Shown: positions 1-12,237 of the stretch, one piece after another
How positions within the stretch are numbered: position 1 is the stretch's first letter
How the letters are laid out: each line of letters opens with the position of its first letter
Assembly (NCBI GenBank): GCA_019279435.1
Contig: JAAALK010000283.1
Coordinates: forward strand, 66,260,642-66,324,641
Reading direction: 5' to 3'
Source: Zizania palustris
Lineage: Eukaryota > Streptophyta > Magnoliopsida > Poales > Poaceae
Length of the DNA: 64,000 nt
Notes under the pieces: generated by a model
Seen by the model: the letters and a program-made list of their open reading frames with translations, nothing else
The model's database searches: none
What the model was told of the DNA's origin: nothing
Translations under genes and position numbers: made by a program

Positions 1-130
1 GAGGAAGGTGCTGCAATAGCTAAATCAGTTGCTCTTCATGTCCTCATTGATGAGGACTCTGATGAAGTGATGAATAACCACATTGGAATCACTCATGACC
101 TGGTTTTGATTTCGTTGTGGATGTACAAAG
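1..130 (+). other. Left flank of Tat-A, short open frame
   Basis: Frame 1 is open from the window edge to the target duplication at 131-135 (about 45 codons, acidic in the middle). I do not recognise the peptide. Removing Tat-A joins this flank to 13523 onward, where the frame meets a stop within about 13 codons inside the hAT-like relic. It may be the end of an exon or chance. Confidence 0.25.
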
Positions 131-135
131 GCGTC

Positions 136-1420
136 TGTTGACACGAAAACATGCCCCCGCACTTTGGTCAGTTCGATGATCCAAAAGTGTGTGGATACTT
201 AGGGACAAGCCTAAGCGTGACGCAGCACCAACGTCGCGTTCCGACTTCCCTTAGTCGTGATAAGGGGGGTGGAGTCGCCAGACAATCAGATCACACAGAA
301 TAATCCAATTAGCCAAAAGAAATGTATTTAAACAAAATAAATAAGCAAACCGGTCGGAGCCTGTCTGCTTCGGAGTGTAATGCGAAGGGGTCGCTGAAGT
401 ATACCTTCATCGTCTGGTGCGAAGTATCCCACCGAAGGGTGCCTTCGGCGTTCGGACTGATCTGGTCGAAGGTGAGCTCCGAACGGATTTGGACGCAACG
501 ATCACCTCCGAACGGTGGGGTTCGACGCGAAGTCCCTGATACAGCGAGGTACACAAAAATGACTCAAACACTGCGCGCGTGCGTGACTTCATCCAAAGCA
601 GAGTGCGAACGTGGCGAAGCCTATTGTGACGAAGTGTGCTGGCGAAGCGTGCGGTCGAAGCAGAAGTCCCGTCGAAGGGTGTTCTAGCAACCTCTGAAAC
701 CGATCTCTTGGCTCCGGACACCTCTGGCGAAGTAGCTCCCAACGTGAAAACCTGCAACAGAGAGGATTCGAAGTACCAATTCGGTCTGAGGACCTAATTC
801 TGCTAAGTGTTGCACTGGTAGCAAAGGTAGCAATCTGTTATGCAGATTAGCGGATACTTCATAGGCGAAGTAACAAGGTGATAACAATCTATTACGTAGA
901 TTAACAGATACTTCACAAGCGAAGTAACAAGGATTACCACTGTTCTGAAGTGGCCGGCGGAGGGCTTCCAGGAAAACCCACGAAGAGGTACAGAAAAGTA
1001 AAGGTAAATAAATGCGATCAAAGCTAGGGCTTTGTGTTTGATTTGTGTTGGGGAGGTTCTCTAAGCTGGCCCCGCCTCTCTATTTATAGGGGCCAAACTT
1101 CTGATCTAATCTGGTATAATTCAGCTTGATAGAGATAAAAACTTAGCTGGAATTGTATCCAACTCTATCTCTGCCGAAGTGGGCTTCGGCCAGGCCCCTC
1201 GAAGCCTGCTCCTCGGGCCGAAGCTTCGGCGACATGAGCCTCCGAAGGCTTCCTGGCCGAAGGCCATGGGCTGGCTAGAGGCTTTCGGATCCCATAACCC
1301 AATGGACCTTCGGCCCTGTAGGGCTTCAGCCTGACCCCGGACATGTGTATTTTTGGCCCAAATCACCAAAATTGATATTTTGACAATCTCAACCATTAAT
1401 GCCATTTTTTGCTATCAACA
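136..1420 (-). repeat. Tat-A 3' LTR
   Basis: The LTR is 1285 bp, begins TGTTGACA and ends ATCAACA. A minus-strand TATA box lies at 1081-1089 (complement of TATTTATAG), confirming orientation. The LTR contains many short CTTCGG/CCGAAG palindromes and a 54-bp tandem duplication around 825-935, both shared with the other LTR. Confidence 0.92.
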
Positions 1421-1437
1421 CATGCCCCCTGCCTTTT
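1421..1437 (-). promoter_or_regulatory. Tat-A polypurine tract
   Basis: Read on the minus strand this is AAAGGCAGGGGGCATG directly against the LTR start, the expected place for the plus-strand primer of reverse transcription. Confidence 0.75.
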
Positions 1438-1507
1438 AGTGAACTGAGTGAGCTAAAAGCACAATGAACTGAAGACGATACCGTCCATATCGGCTTTTCG
1501 ACACCTT

Positions 1508-2898
1508 TTATGTTGTTTGCCACATGCTTGGGAAATACCTTTTCAAGTACCTCCTATTCAAAGCTCTTCGAAACCGCTCTCCTTGTAGAGATTGCAACAC
1601 GTATGCATTGCCGGGAGCGATTTCGGCTATCTTAAAAGGACCTTCCCATCTAGGTGACCATTTACCAAATTTGGGACTCTTCGTGCCTAAGGGTAAAATC
1701 GTCTGCCAAACCAAATCTCCTACTTAAAATGATTTTGGTTTAACCTTCTTATTGTAGGCTTTAGCTACTCTTCTCTTGTCTACTTCTATGGCTTCTAAAG
1801 CCCTTAGTCTCTTATCGGTCACCTCCTCTAGATTATCCTTTAAAAGAGTTTCATACTCATTGACCGATAAGCCATCTTGCTTTAACACTCTTAAGGAGCC
1901 AAGATCTACCTCTACAGGCAGAACGACTTCTTGTCCATATACCAACTCATATGGACTGACTTTGGTAGCACCGTGCTTTGCAATTCTACAAGCCCAGAGC
2001 GCCTTGGAAAGCACCTCATGCCACCTTTTAGGAAACTCTTCCATTTTCTTCTTAATGAGCTTAATCACGGTTTTATTACTAGACTCAGCCTGACCATTGG
2101 CCTGAGCATAATAAGGTGAAGAGTTTATCAACTTAATACCATAGTATTCGGCGAAGTCCCTCACCTCTCAAGAAACAAATGAACTACCTTGGTCTGTAGT
2201 AAGAGTTTGAGGAATGCCAAATCTATGTATGATATGCTTCAAGATAAAATCATGTACCTCATTCTGACCTCGGTCCACTTAGTGAAATAATCCGTCGCCA
2301 TCAACATGAACCGATGCCCTTTTGAGGAAGGAGGGTGAATTTGGCCAATGAAGTCTAAACCCCATCCTCAGAACGTCCATGGCTTGACAATAGGGTTGAG
2401 TAATGAGGCAAGAGCTAGCTGGATATTGCCAAACTTTTGACATTCTTCACACCTTCTATAATACTTAAAGCAATCCTCAGTCATAGTCGGCCAATAAGAC
2501 CTTGCTCTTTTGAGCATCCAACTCATTTTTTGGATCGACGGATGAGTGCCACAAAGTCCTTCATGGACTTATCCCGTAGCCACCTGGGATTGTTCGTGGT
2601 CTAAACACTTCAATAGTACTCCATCGATGGTCCAGCGAAACAATGTATCATCTATCAACACGAATTTGAACGCTTGTCGCCGAACCTTCCGATCAACCCT
2701 TTGGCTAGGGTCTATCAAATACTGGCTGATTGGAATTCTCCAATCACCCTTATGGGCTTCATAGGGTCTCGCTAGCTCACCTCCTGAAGAAATTTCTAAA
2801 CTACTGACTTCGGGATGCCCCCCAAGCCATTCCTGCTCCTGCCGAAGCCTGGCCGAAGCCCTTCGGAGGGTTCGGACTCCCAGGAGCCCTCACCGTGC
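1508..2898 (-). pseudogene. Tat-A integrase, broken
   Basis: Minus-strand readings from 2898 down to 1508 give an integrase without chromodomain. The clean part is 1724-2164, with the catalytic glutamate context QANGQAESSN. The second catalytic Asp (TTDQG) lies just upstream near 2200, and the N-terminal zinc-binding part near 2400-2770 is readable only through several stops. The C-terminal tail (1508-1714) has WSPRWEGPF and ends RRYLKRYF, as in Tat integrases. An in-frame stop at 1724 separates core and tail. The domain is cut from the RNase H segment by the solo LTR at 2904. Confidence 0.85.
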
Positions 2899-2903
2899 GG
2901 GGA

Positions 2904-5900
2904 TGTCGCACCCCGATTTAATAAATCAGGACTTTATTGAAATTCCATAGAAAATCAATAAAACAAGACGTTCATCATGCGACCACGTACAATACGGGCA
3001 ATCATTCACGGTTCGTAGACCACATTAATACAAAAGTGAATAAAGGTGAAGAGAAACTAATAAAATAAGGGTCCTAGATGAACGCCTCCTTCCAGTCTCG
3101 CCTTGACTGGGTCGCTACTCCAGACCTTCATCCTCCTCGTAGTAGACTGGCTCTGATGGTGTAAGTCAACGGGGTGAGTACAGATGTACTCAGCAAGCCA
3201 CCGAATGCAAGTATAATGCAAGGTAATAACAAGGGAGATAGTGGCTAGTTTTGCGGAAGCAGCATAATTGTAAAGCTTTAAATGTGAGCAATTTATTAGT
3301 ACGGAAAAGTAAACATGTGTGTGCATCATCATCTTCTAACTCGAGGGGTATAGTCAGCCCCACCTCGCTCAACAGTCCTTACGTGCCATGAATAACTCGA
3401 CCATTCAAACAATTGTAAACTAACTGCGAGTAGTCACACAACCCGCCCTTGACCGTGGGCTCGGCTTTTCGAAAAGATTAAATTACTCTGATCAGAGATG
3501 TACCACTGTACCCACAAGGCACGCACTCATCACTTACACCAAAGTGTAACGAGATGACCCATTTCACGGGAACTCGTGCCAAAACCTTCCATATAGTCCT
3601 CCCCGACTCAACAGCACCCTCTTATGGGTTTCATATGGTGTCCCGACGCATCGGAGCCCCACCATACCCCCCCTTGAGCCTCGTCGGTACAAGTCGCCCG
3701 CATGCTAGCCCCTTGCCCCCTCCTCTATGGTGCATCGAGCCGGAGTATTCCATACTTCCAGTTAGGACTTACCCATTAGACTTGTGGTTGGTACGGAAGT
3801 GCTTTGCAACAGATCCCGCAGACCGGTCCTTATAGTGCCCCGGGTGTGACAAACCAGTGCCCGAGCTTGCACCCGGAACCCACCATACTTATAACTTAGC
3901 CAACTCCAACAGAGTCCAGAGACGAGAATAACGGGGAAATTCATATACAGAATCCAGCTATCTACGACTCATTCTTTTTATCCTATAGCAGTTGTGACGG
4001 TACATTGGGCACTAGCTAATATTTTTATAGTAGAGTGACAAGGAGTTAAGGCTCAATAAGCATGGCTTGGGTTTGCACACAAGGACGGGGATCCAATAAA
4101 TATAAGTGTAAGGCTTGATTATTGTACTAATGCAATATTAACCTATGAGTTATAGCGATAATTTATTAAAACATAGGCTCAATTATGATCAACTGTTTCC
4201 ATAGAGGAGGTCGATGACTTGCCTTGATAAGCAAATGGTGATGGAGGAACCTCGGGGTAGAACTCCTGCTCCTCGATGAACTCGTAGTCTTCTCGATACG
4301 GAAAAATTAACAGTACATTCAATAAACAGACAAAAATTCACCAAATACTAAACATACACATTTGTGGGTTTTATTATGTGGAATAAGGTTTTAATATCCT
4401 GATGTTTGGTGAATAAACAGTAAACTTAATTTCTTAGGGCTTTTTCTAATTTATTTTGCTGAATTAATAATTTATCCCTAAGGGGTTTTTATTCTTTTAT
4501 TTGTTAAAAATATTTTGGGTAACAGTAACATACTGTTTTTATGGCATTAATGTGTAGAGAATATTATTCTGGATTTAGCAAAATTTGAATGGTGAAATTT
4601 GGAGTTAAAATGAGCAAGATATGAATTTTTGAAGTTTAAACTATTTTATGAATTTTATTTAAAACCAGAAAATGGGCTCTGGTCCACGGTGAGCCAGGCC
4701 CGCGGTGGACCGCGCCACTGTGCGCGTGGACCGGTTGATCCAGAGCCGTCGGATCTGGATCTGGCAGCCAGGCGCGAGGCGGGAGGGGTTAAGTGGAAAT
4801 GGACGGCTCAGATTAAAACGGAGCGAAGGGATACGCGTGGACGCACCAGATCGCTCCAGAGCTTTAAGTTGCGATCGATGGCCGAGAGCGCACGATACCT
4901 CTTCGATCAGATCCGAGGGCCCGGATTAAATCCCGAAGGGATTTAATCGTAGCCCTCCGATCGTGATCGAACGGCCACGATGCCTTCCGGCACGGCACGG
5001 TCGTAAGGGGGCACGTACCCCCTTCGTCTCCGGCGACGGCGGGCTCGGGGGTGATGGGGGTCACGATGATACCTTCAGCGGCGAAGATGGGCGACGGATG
5101 GCGACGACGGTGAGGGTAGACGGCGGGGTCTCCTCGGGTGGTCGACGGCGATGGCGATCCGGCGGGTTCCACGGCCAACCGAGGGACGACCGAGGACGGG
5201 TGGACTCTAGCGGTCACAACGGAGGCAGCGGCGTGGACGGAGGGGGCTGGAGTCGACGGCGAGCGGCGGCCGGAGTTGGATCAGGAGGGAAACCCGAAAA
5301 CAGGGACGGGGCGCTCTAGAGTGCTTTAGCTTGGGCTTAGGCGGTGTGGCTGAGGGCGGTGGCCGTGGGGGGTATTTATAGGGGGTTTGCTGGCGTAAGG
5401 AGGGAAGGAAACCGAGGGTTTCCAAGAACTCCGGTGAGGACTTCCATTCCCTCGGCCAAGCTTCCTAAAGTGCGAAACCGCGTCGCCTATCGGTGGAAGG
5501 GGATCACGGTGATCCAAGAAAGGGAGTCCGGAGGCGATCGGGTGGGATCGGGCGGTCGGCGACAGGAAATTCGAAGGAGATCGCCGGAGAAAGGAAAGGG
5601 GATCCCCTTCCCGGGAGGAAGATGATCCTGACAGGTGGGCTCCACCTGTCAGTGAGTGAGCGCGAGGCTAATGGCGCCGACAGGCGGGCCACGCATGTCA
5701 GAGGGCGAAAGGGGCGCGGCTGAGGCTGACTGGTGGGGCCGAGGCGGGCGCGGGTGGGAGAGAGAAGAGGGGAGCGGTGCCGACATCTGGGTCCCACATG
5801 TCAGTGGCCCATGGTTTGGATTGGGCCGGGCTCGGGGTGGTTTGGAGGTTGAGGCCCGTTAAGGTTTTAATATCTTTTCCGATTTAAAATAATTCCAGTA

Positions 5901-6137
5901 ATTCATTTATTTGATTAAGGGTTGAATCACTGTTGGTAAAAATTTGTAAAAATTCCTAAAATTATATCTTGGGCACTAGTTCATCTCATCAAATTTCCAG
6001 GTCCATATTTTGTATATTTCTCCCTGTTTGGCTTTACTTGGGTTCTTTTATGATTTTCCTTTAATAAATAAATCCAGAAATGATTTAAGTAATATTTTTC
6101 TTTTCTTTTATTTGTTTTTATTTCTTGGGGTGTTACA
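2904..6137 (-). mobile_element. Solo LTR of a Tekay-type chromovirus inserted in Tat-A
   Basis: A 3234-bp segment starting TGTCGCA and ending TGTTACA on the plus strand is flanked by the perfect duplication GGGGA (2899-2903 and 6138-6142). It is the reverse complement of the 3.3 kb LTRs at 51347-54649 and 60285-63586, matching along most of its length. No internal coding domains remain, so unequal recombination between two LTRs probably removed the rest. The exon-like segments described for the intact element are present in reverse at 4223-4291 and 3115-3152. Confidence 0.93.
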
Positions 6138-6142
6138 GGGGA

Positions 6143-6718
6143 TCTTCGGCTCATGGCCTCCAGCGTGCCAGGCCCCTCGGCGGGCAGAGTACTCCGGTCC
6201 AGGGACCTCAGCGCGCAGTGGCCTTCGGCGGCCGGAGGGGTCCGGCCCGGAGGGTGCGCTTGCCCACCATCACTGGCTTCGGCAGTGAGACCAAACACCG
6301 GCTTCTCCCATACAGAAAATTTTCCTCTTCTGACTTGGTAGCCAGATGCTTGCTGAGCCAAATCATTTGAAACTGAATTGGCTTCTCTTGACACATGAGA
6401 GATTTTGAAGTCATCAAAAGCAGCAACTATATCTAGACATTTATCCAAGTAACTATTCAACAAGTCGTTAAAGCATTGAGCACTTTTAGCTACTTGTTGC
6501 ACTACTAACAAGGAATCACCATATGCGTGGACATGTCTAGCACCTACAGATTCTAGTAATTCAAGACCTAGCAATAAAGCTTCGTATTCAGCTTGGTTAT
6601 TAGTGGAAGGAAATTCTAGATGGGCCAAAGTCTCAAAGTGCATTCCATTAGGTGATATGAGAACCACTCCAATACATTGGCCACTCTTGCAAGACGAACC
6701 ATCAAAAAAAGTTTCCAT
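6143..6718 (-). pseudogene. Tat-A second (archaeal-type) RNase H
   Basis: The minus-strand frame contains TFFDGSSC, the NNQAEYEALLLGLELL helix and a GDSLLVVQQV strand, the layout of the extra RNase H typical of Tat elements. A proline-rich, GC-rich linker follows (about 6143-6290) and is cut by the solo LTR. It is one frame off from the preceding RT-RNase H frame, with the shift near 6715, so the polyprotein is broken here. Confidence 0.87.
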
Positions 6719-8373
6719 GGCACTACCTCAACTAGAGAAATATTGTCACTCCAGCTGACATCTACGTGGTGATCAACTATAAAGTTGGCCGTGATTTGGC
6801 CTTTCATCGCTCTCAGGGGTTCGTAGGCCAAATCGTACTCAATCAACGCATAAGCCCATTTTCTGATTCTTCCACGTAGAATCGGCTTCTGTAACATGTG
6901 CTTTATAACATCGATTTGACAAGCGACAACACATGTAGTAGGGAGAAGATAATGGCATAACTTGGTGCACGCGTAATAAAGTGATAAACACAAACGTTCC
7001 ACAAACGCGTACCTGGTTTCGGCATCCAGCAGGCGGCGACTCAAGAACGTGATGATGTACTCTTTTCCCTCTACCTCCTGGGTTAGCACGGCCCCAATCA
7101 CGCTATCTTCAGCAGCGATGTATAGCCAAAACGGAATATCGGCTTTGGGTGCTCTCACCACAGACGGTGATGACAAGCACTCCTTAATCTTCTCAAAGGC
7201 ACTTTGCTGGCTTGCCCCCCAGGTGAACTCGACTTCATTTTTTAGCTGGAGTATGGGGACAAATGCATCAATCTTGCCAGACAAGTTGGATATAAAGCGA
7301 CACAAATAGTTCATCTTGCCTAGCAACTTTTGTACGTCCTTTTTGCATGTCGGCGCTGCAATGTTTCTAATCTTCTCAAGCATCTTAGGATCAATTTATA
7401 TGCCTCTCTCGTGAATCATGAAACCTAAGAACTTACCCGCCGACACACCAAAAGCACATTTGAGTTGGTTCATTTTCAAACCATACTGTCGCATTCTATC
7501 AAAAGAAACCTTCAAATCAGTTAAATGGTTTCTCATAGCGTCCGATTTGACTACAACATCATCGATGTACACTTCTAGCATAACTCCTAGCAAGTCATGA
7601 AAGATTAAGTTCATGGCGTGCTGATACGTGGCACCAGCATTCTTCAAACCAAAAGTCATGACGACCCACTCGAATAAACCGACAAAACCAGGGCATCGAA
7701 AGGCCGTGTTATAGACATCCTCTTCAGCCATAAAGATTTGATTATAACCAGCATTGCCATCAAGAAAACTCAGTACCTTGTGTCCCGAAGCATCGTTGAT
7801 TAGCATGTCGGCTATCGGCATTGGATACTCGTCTTTTGGAGTGGCTCTGTTCAGATCTCTGAAATCAATGCATACCCGTATCTTGCCGCTCCCTTTCTTC
7901 TCTACAGGCACAATGTTAGCAACCCATTCCGTGTACCTGCATGGCCTAATAAATCCAGCCTTGAGTAGTCGCTTTACTTCTTCTTTAACTCAGTCATAGA
8001 TGGCCGAGTTAAAGCGACGAGGAGGCTGCTTATAAGGCCTGAATCCGGACTTGATAGGTAGCCGATGCTTTACGAGCTCGTGGCTTAGTCCTGGCATCTC
8101 GCTATACTCCCATGCGAAACAATCGACATACGACCGAAGTAACTTTATTACTTCAGCCTTTTCATCGGGTTGTAAATATTGGTTTACAAAAGTCGGCCTT
8201 GGGACGCTACCATTACCTATGTCAACTTCCTCCAAAGGATCGGCCGACGCAACACCTTGTCCTAATTTCTCTATTTCACTAAATTCCCTGATGGCCTTGG
8301 CAATACCGTCTTTACTAGACTGATATTGCTCCACACGAGACTTTAGCCAATCTAGATTACTCTTGCTAGACAT
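6616..8373 (-). pseudogene. Tat-A reverse transcriptase and first RNase H
   Basis: One minus-strand frame runs from 8373 to 6616 with only two stops (7990-7992 and just above 7383). The N-terminal part has HRLPIKSGFRPYKQPPRRF. The RT core has RVCIDFRDLNRATPKDEYP, a MTFGLKNAGATYQ segment and the catalytic motif VYIDDVVV. GKFLGFMIHERGI leads into the thumb and an RNase H with YIAAEDSVIGAVL and a RYAFVERLCLSLYYA helix. The motifs are otherwise intact, which suggests fairly recent decay. Confidence 0.92.
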
Positions 8374-8590
8374 GACTATTAATACAAAAACAGTCGTGCT
8401 ACTCCAGCCGGCTTTACAGACACTGGAACAAAACGTCCTCCGGATATGTTAACAAAATCATAATCCAAAAGATCTCTTCCTAACAGACACTCTACTTATT
8501 TATGGACGGCGTCAACCGATACATCGGCCAATGCTACTTGGACCAAAGTATCCGTGGGAATGACCTCTACCTCATCTCCGTCCCACTGTA

Positions 8591-9244
8591 TTAGGCTATG
8601 GTGTAGAGTAGAAGGAATGCAGCAATTTGCGTGAATCCAGTCGCGCCCGAGCAGCACACTGTAGTTACCTTGCACATCGACGATGAAAATGTTGTTGGTA
8701 ATGTCTTGTTACCCACCGTCAACTCCATGGAGAGTACGCCCTTGGCCTCGGAGCTCTCGCTGTTGAAGCCGTTGAGCATCAAGTTAGTCTTCTTTAGATC
8801 ATCCTCGCACCTGCCAAGTTTCTTCAACAATGAGTAAGGCATTAAGTTAATAGTGGCGCCGCCGTCGACGAGCATTCAGGAAATCGGCTTTCCATCAATG
8901 TGACCTCTAACGTAGAGAGGCTTCAGATGGCGAGCCGAGTCCTCAGGCTTCTCAAAGACGGCATTGTGTGGGCCGAGGTTTAATTGAGCGACCTCGGCCT
9001 CGTCCTGTGGTAGGGCAAACTCGGCGGTCAGCGTGACGATGTTGATGTCCATCGCCTGGGGTGCGGGCCCCTCGGAGATGGGAGAGTAATCGTCGTCAAG
9101 CATGTCGTCATCGTCGTCGCTTGGACTAGGAGCCGGGTTGGTTATCTCAACTGGCTTCTCCCTCCATACCTGTCTTGTAGCTGGCCGAGGGAGGATTTCC
9201 TCGAAGATAGCGTCGCTCTCATCCTCGGATTTCTTCTTGCACAT
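8591..9244 (-). pseudogene. Tat-A aspartic protease region
   Basis: The minus-strand frame has an acidic stretch (DDDDDMLDDDY) followed by MLVDGGATINLMPYSLL, the active-site region of Tat proteases with a DGG rather than DTG/DSG triplet. A TGA at 8876-8878 sits directly before this motif. A frameshift near 8690 breaks the end of the domain, and the following RT is in another frame. Confidence 0.85.
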
Positions 9245-10606
9245 CTCTTGTGCCCATAGCTGTTGTAGGCGTCTCTTCTGTTATTTGGACATGCCTGGAG
9301 GTGCCCAAGATGGTTGCGGCTTGGTGTCGGGTGCTATTGTCTGGTTTCTGTTAAGTGTGGCTGAAGTGGTGTTGTCTCCCTCGACCTTGCGCACCATGTG
9401 TTCAGAGGGGCCTTCGCTGCGAACCCCGATGGTCGTACCGGCCTTGTTCGTCCGATCGAACCCGGCTTTGGAGCGGAGCCCGGCCGAAGCATGGGACTTA
9501 CCTCCGTCGGATTTCGGTGACAAAGTCTTCGGGATTGGGACTTCCTGAGATCCCACTCTGATGGTGATGGCTTCAGACTCCCTTTCTTCGGCCTCCTCAC
9601 GCCTGTACCCTTCGGCTTCGCCCTGCATGGTCCGATTCGGAGGCACCATGAATAGTCTATGGACGATGCCCCCCTCCGCTGCGTCTGTTTGTCCCTGCCA
9701 TCCATAATATTCCGAAGGAAAACAAGGCATAGTTTTAAGTTGTGGAGGATACGCTGACCTAAACACGTGCGGAGCCCACAGAGTCCCTGCCCAGTTGTAC
9801 GGCGGAGGCATAGGTGTCTCTAATGGCCTCGCCCATTGTGAGCCGAACCCGTTACCTGGAGGGGGGTTCGGCAGAGTTGATGGTGTCTCGGACCATACCA
9901 GCGAAGGGTCCTGCTAGGCCGGAGGTACGTTCAGCCAGTGCGGGCCGAAGCCTCCTGTCGGAGAAGTCCAAAATGGTGCAGGGTTTTGCTATTGGGGGCC
10001 GACGTTACTGTACGGGGGGTTCGACCATTGAGGCCCGAAGCCACCGTGCGGAGGGTCAGGCCACTATGGCCCGAAGCCACCGTGCGGAGGGTTTGCCTAC
10101 TTCGGTCCGAAGCCACCCTCTGAAAGCCTTGGGCCCTTCAGTTGTCCCAGCCTTTTGGCGTGAGGACCTGCTTCCTTGGATTTTCTCTGATGCTTGTTCA
10201 ACAGCATGTTGTATGTTACCTTTGGCCTCTTGTGAGCCTTAGCCGAAGGGGTGTTAATGTTATATTTCCACACTCCTACCTCGGGGTTCTTTGGTACGAG
10301 CGTGCGAGTGCGCGGCTCTCCAACAATTACATCCTTCCCCTAAGCCGACTCGGCCTGTTTTGGCCGAATCAACACCTTCTTCTCGCCGAGGTCGACGGCG
10401 TTGACGGGGAAAGGATCTTTATCCAGCTTCATCTTTGGATTATGGTCTATCTTCAATCGTCCTTCTTCTATGGCCGATTGGATCTGCCGTCAAAAAACAT
10501 TGCAATCATTAGTATTATGTGAATGTGAATCATGCCACTTACAGTACGGATGCTTCTTTAACTCATCGGTATATGCAATGAATTGACCTTTAGGTAACCT
10601 GAGAAG
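9245..10606 (-). pseudogene. Tat-A gag C-terminal region and linker to protease
   Basis: It lies in the same minus-strand frame as gag. Near 10540 there is a zinc-knuckle-like YCKWHDSHSHNTNDC. At about 9925-10115 a Gly/Phe/Pro-rich tandem repeat has a 36-bp period (12 residues, core PPHGGFGP). The cleanest open stretch is 9281-9811, which is charged and low in complexity. Several stops interrupt the frame. Confidence 0.75.
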
Positions 10607-12199
10607 CTAACTTTTTAAGAGAAAATCAAATATTTTATCACACTTAGTTATATCGAATGAGTACTTGACATCACTAGGTCGATTCTTTGTGGGAGATGGC
10701 TGCAACTCAGAGCAAGTGACAGGTTTATTCTTAGCGTTCCAAACGCATTCGGCCGCGTACATGTCGGCCGAATCCTCCTCTTCTGACTCCTCGTTAGAGC
10801 GCTCCATGATGTGGATTTTAGCCCTAAGCTTGTTAAACGTTTTAATAAATTTCTTATCTTTGGTTCGGCCTTCCTGGACCAGAGCCTGCTGCAAAACTTG
10901 GCTAACTTCTAAAAAGTTCTGGTTGTCTAATCTTTCTTTAATCTCGGGATACAACCCATTAAATGCTAGCTCCGCCAAGTCTCTTTCCGAAATATTAAGT
11001 CTGAAACATCGGTTCCTAGTATCTCTAAAACGCTTGATGTATTCAGAGGCGTTCTCGTTAGATTTTTGTCTAACCGATGTCAAGTGTGAAAGCCTAAGTT
11101 CTGTCTCACCCGTGTAAAAGTAATCATGGAATTTCCGCTCTAAATCATCCCACGTCTGAATGGAGTTCGGCGGGAGCGCTGAAAACCAAGTGAAAGCGGT
11201 GCCGGATAGCAAGAGAGAAAATAGTCTAACTTTCAGGGCATCTATCCTACTAACTTCTCCACATTGTGCCAAAAATTAACTAACGTGCTCTAGCGTGGTT
11301 TTGCTACCCTCGCCGTCGAACTTGGTGAATTTAGGGATTCTATAACCACGGGGGTAGGGTATTGTATCGAGATGGTCGGGGTATGGCTTACGATAAACCC
11401 TAACTCGTCCTTTGGGCACGAAGCCGGCACACTCTTTAAATAGTGCGCGGACCCGCTCCTCTATGTCATCTTGGCATGTTTCCTGTGTGTGCCTCTCATG
11501 CGGGGGCGTGACACGCGGTGGGATATCGGCGTGTCGGCCATGGGTCTCTTCCCTGCGCGCTGTCTGCATGACGTGCTCTTGTCCGGGTGCCTACGCATGT
11601 GGTGCAGGCAGCGCGGGTATCGGTGCAGGTAGTGGTGCATGTTATGCAGTGCTAGTTTGGCCGCAAGTATAATGATTAGTCTCGGCCATATGCGTGGAGG
11701 CCGGAGACGTCACGGTCATGCCAGTTCTGCCGTGCATATGGTATACCGGGGGTGCACTAGCAATAGGGACCGGGGGTACGACCTCAGTAAAGTCGAACCA
11801 TCTAAGAGTTGCCTCTACTTGGGAACTGACTGCCGCATTTAGACGGTTGGCTAGTGAAGCGATAACAGCTTGATCTACTGATGCGGCTATTTTTTGCTCA
11901 ATCTTTAAAGAAGAAAAACGGGGTGATACAGGTGTTACCTGGACCTAAGCGAGGTCTGGGGTGGCGATGTCACGCTTGATGAAGCCTGTGCGTGTCTTGA
12001 CGTAGCCCCCAAGCATCATGTCCTGGAGTGCTTTCAGCTTCGCCTCGATCTCTGCTCGGTCTTCCGTGGGAATATCTTCAAGAGTGGGTGTTAAGATGTT
12101 GCGGTTGTCGATATCCACGCCTCCTATTGTGTCCATCGGCGGTGTAGACGTAGTAGTCGATGTAGATGTACCGGTGGCCGATGTAGACATACTCGTCAT
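10607..12199 (-). pseudogene. Tat-A gag
   Basis: The frame starts with ATG at 12197-12199, only 38 bases inside the 5' LTR edge. It reads through a Ser/Thr-rich start, a middle part and a retrotransposon gag domain at 10607-11272 (FTWFSALPPNSIQTWDDLE, RKFHDYFY and ASEYIKRFRDTRNRC). In-frame stops occur at 11945, near 11640, near 11594 and at 11276-11278. The frame is continuous with the protease frame down to 8591, so the ancestral element probably had one gag-pro reading frame. Confidence 0.88.
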
Positions 12200-12212
12200 G
12201 TTGGCATAGCTT

Positions 12213-12230
12213 TCCCCAGCGGAGTAACCA
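12213..12230 (-). promoter_or_regulatory. Tat-A primer-binding-site-like sequence
   Basis: On the minus strand, eight bases inside the 5' LTR, lies TGGTTACTCCGCTGGGGA. Starting with TGG and this position fit a primer site, but it is not the initiator-Met type. I cannot assign the tRNA with confidence. Confidence 0.45.
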
Positions 12231-12237
12231 AAAAGTG

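Noticed and set aside
322..687. A 121-codon plus-strand ORF in the Tat-A LTR
   Set aside because: It runs against the direction of the element, is disrupted in the other LTR copy (12435-12800), and has no motif.
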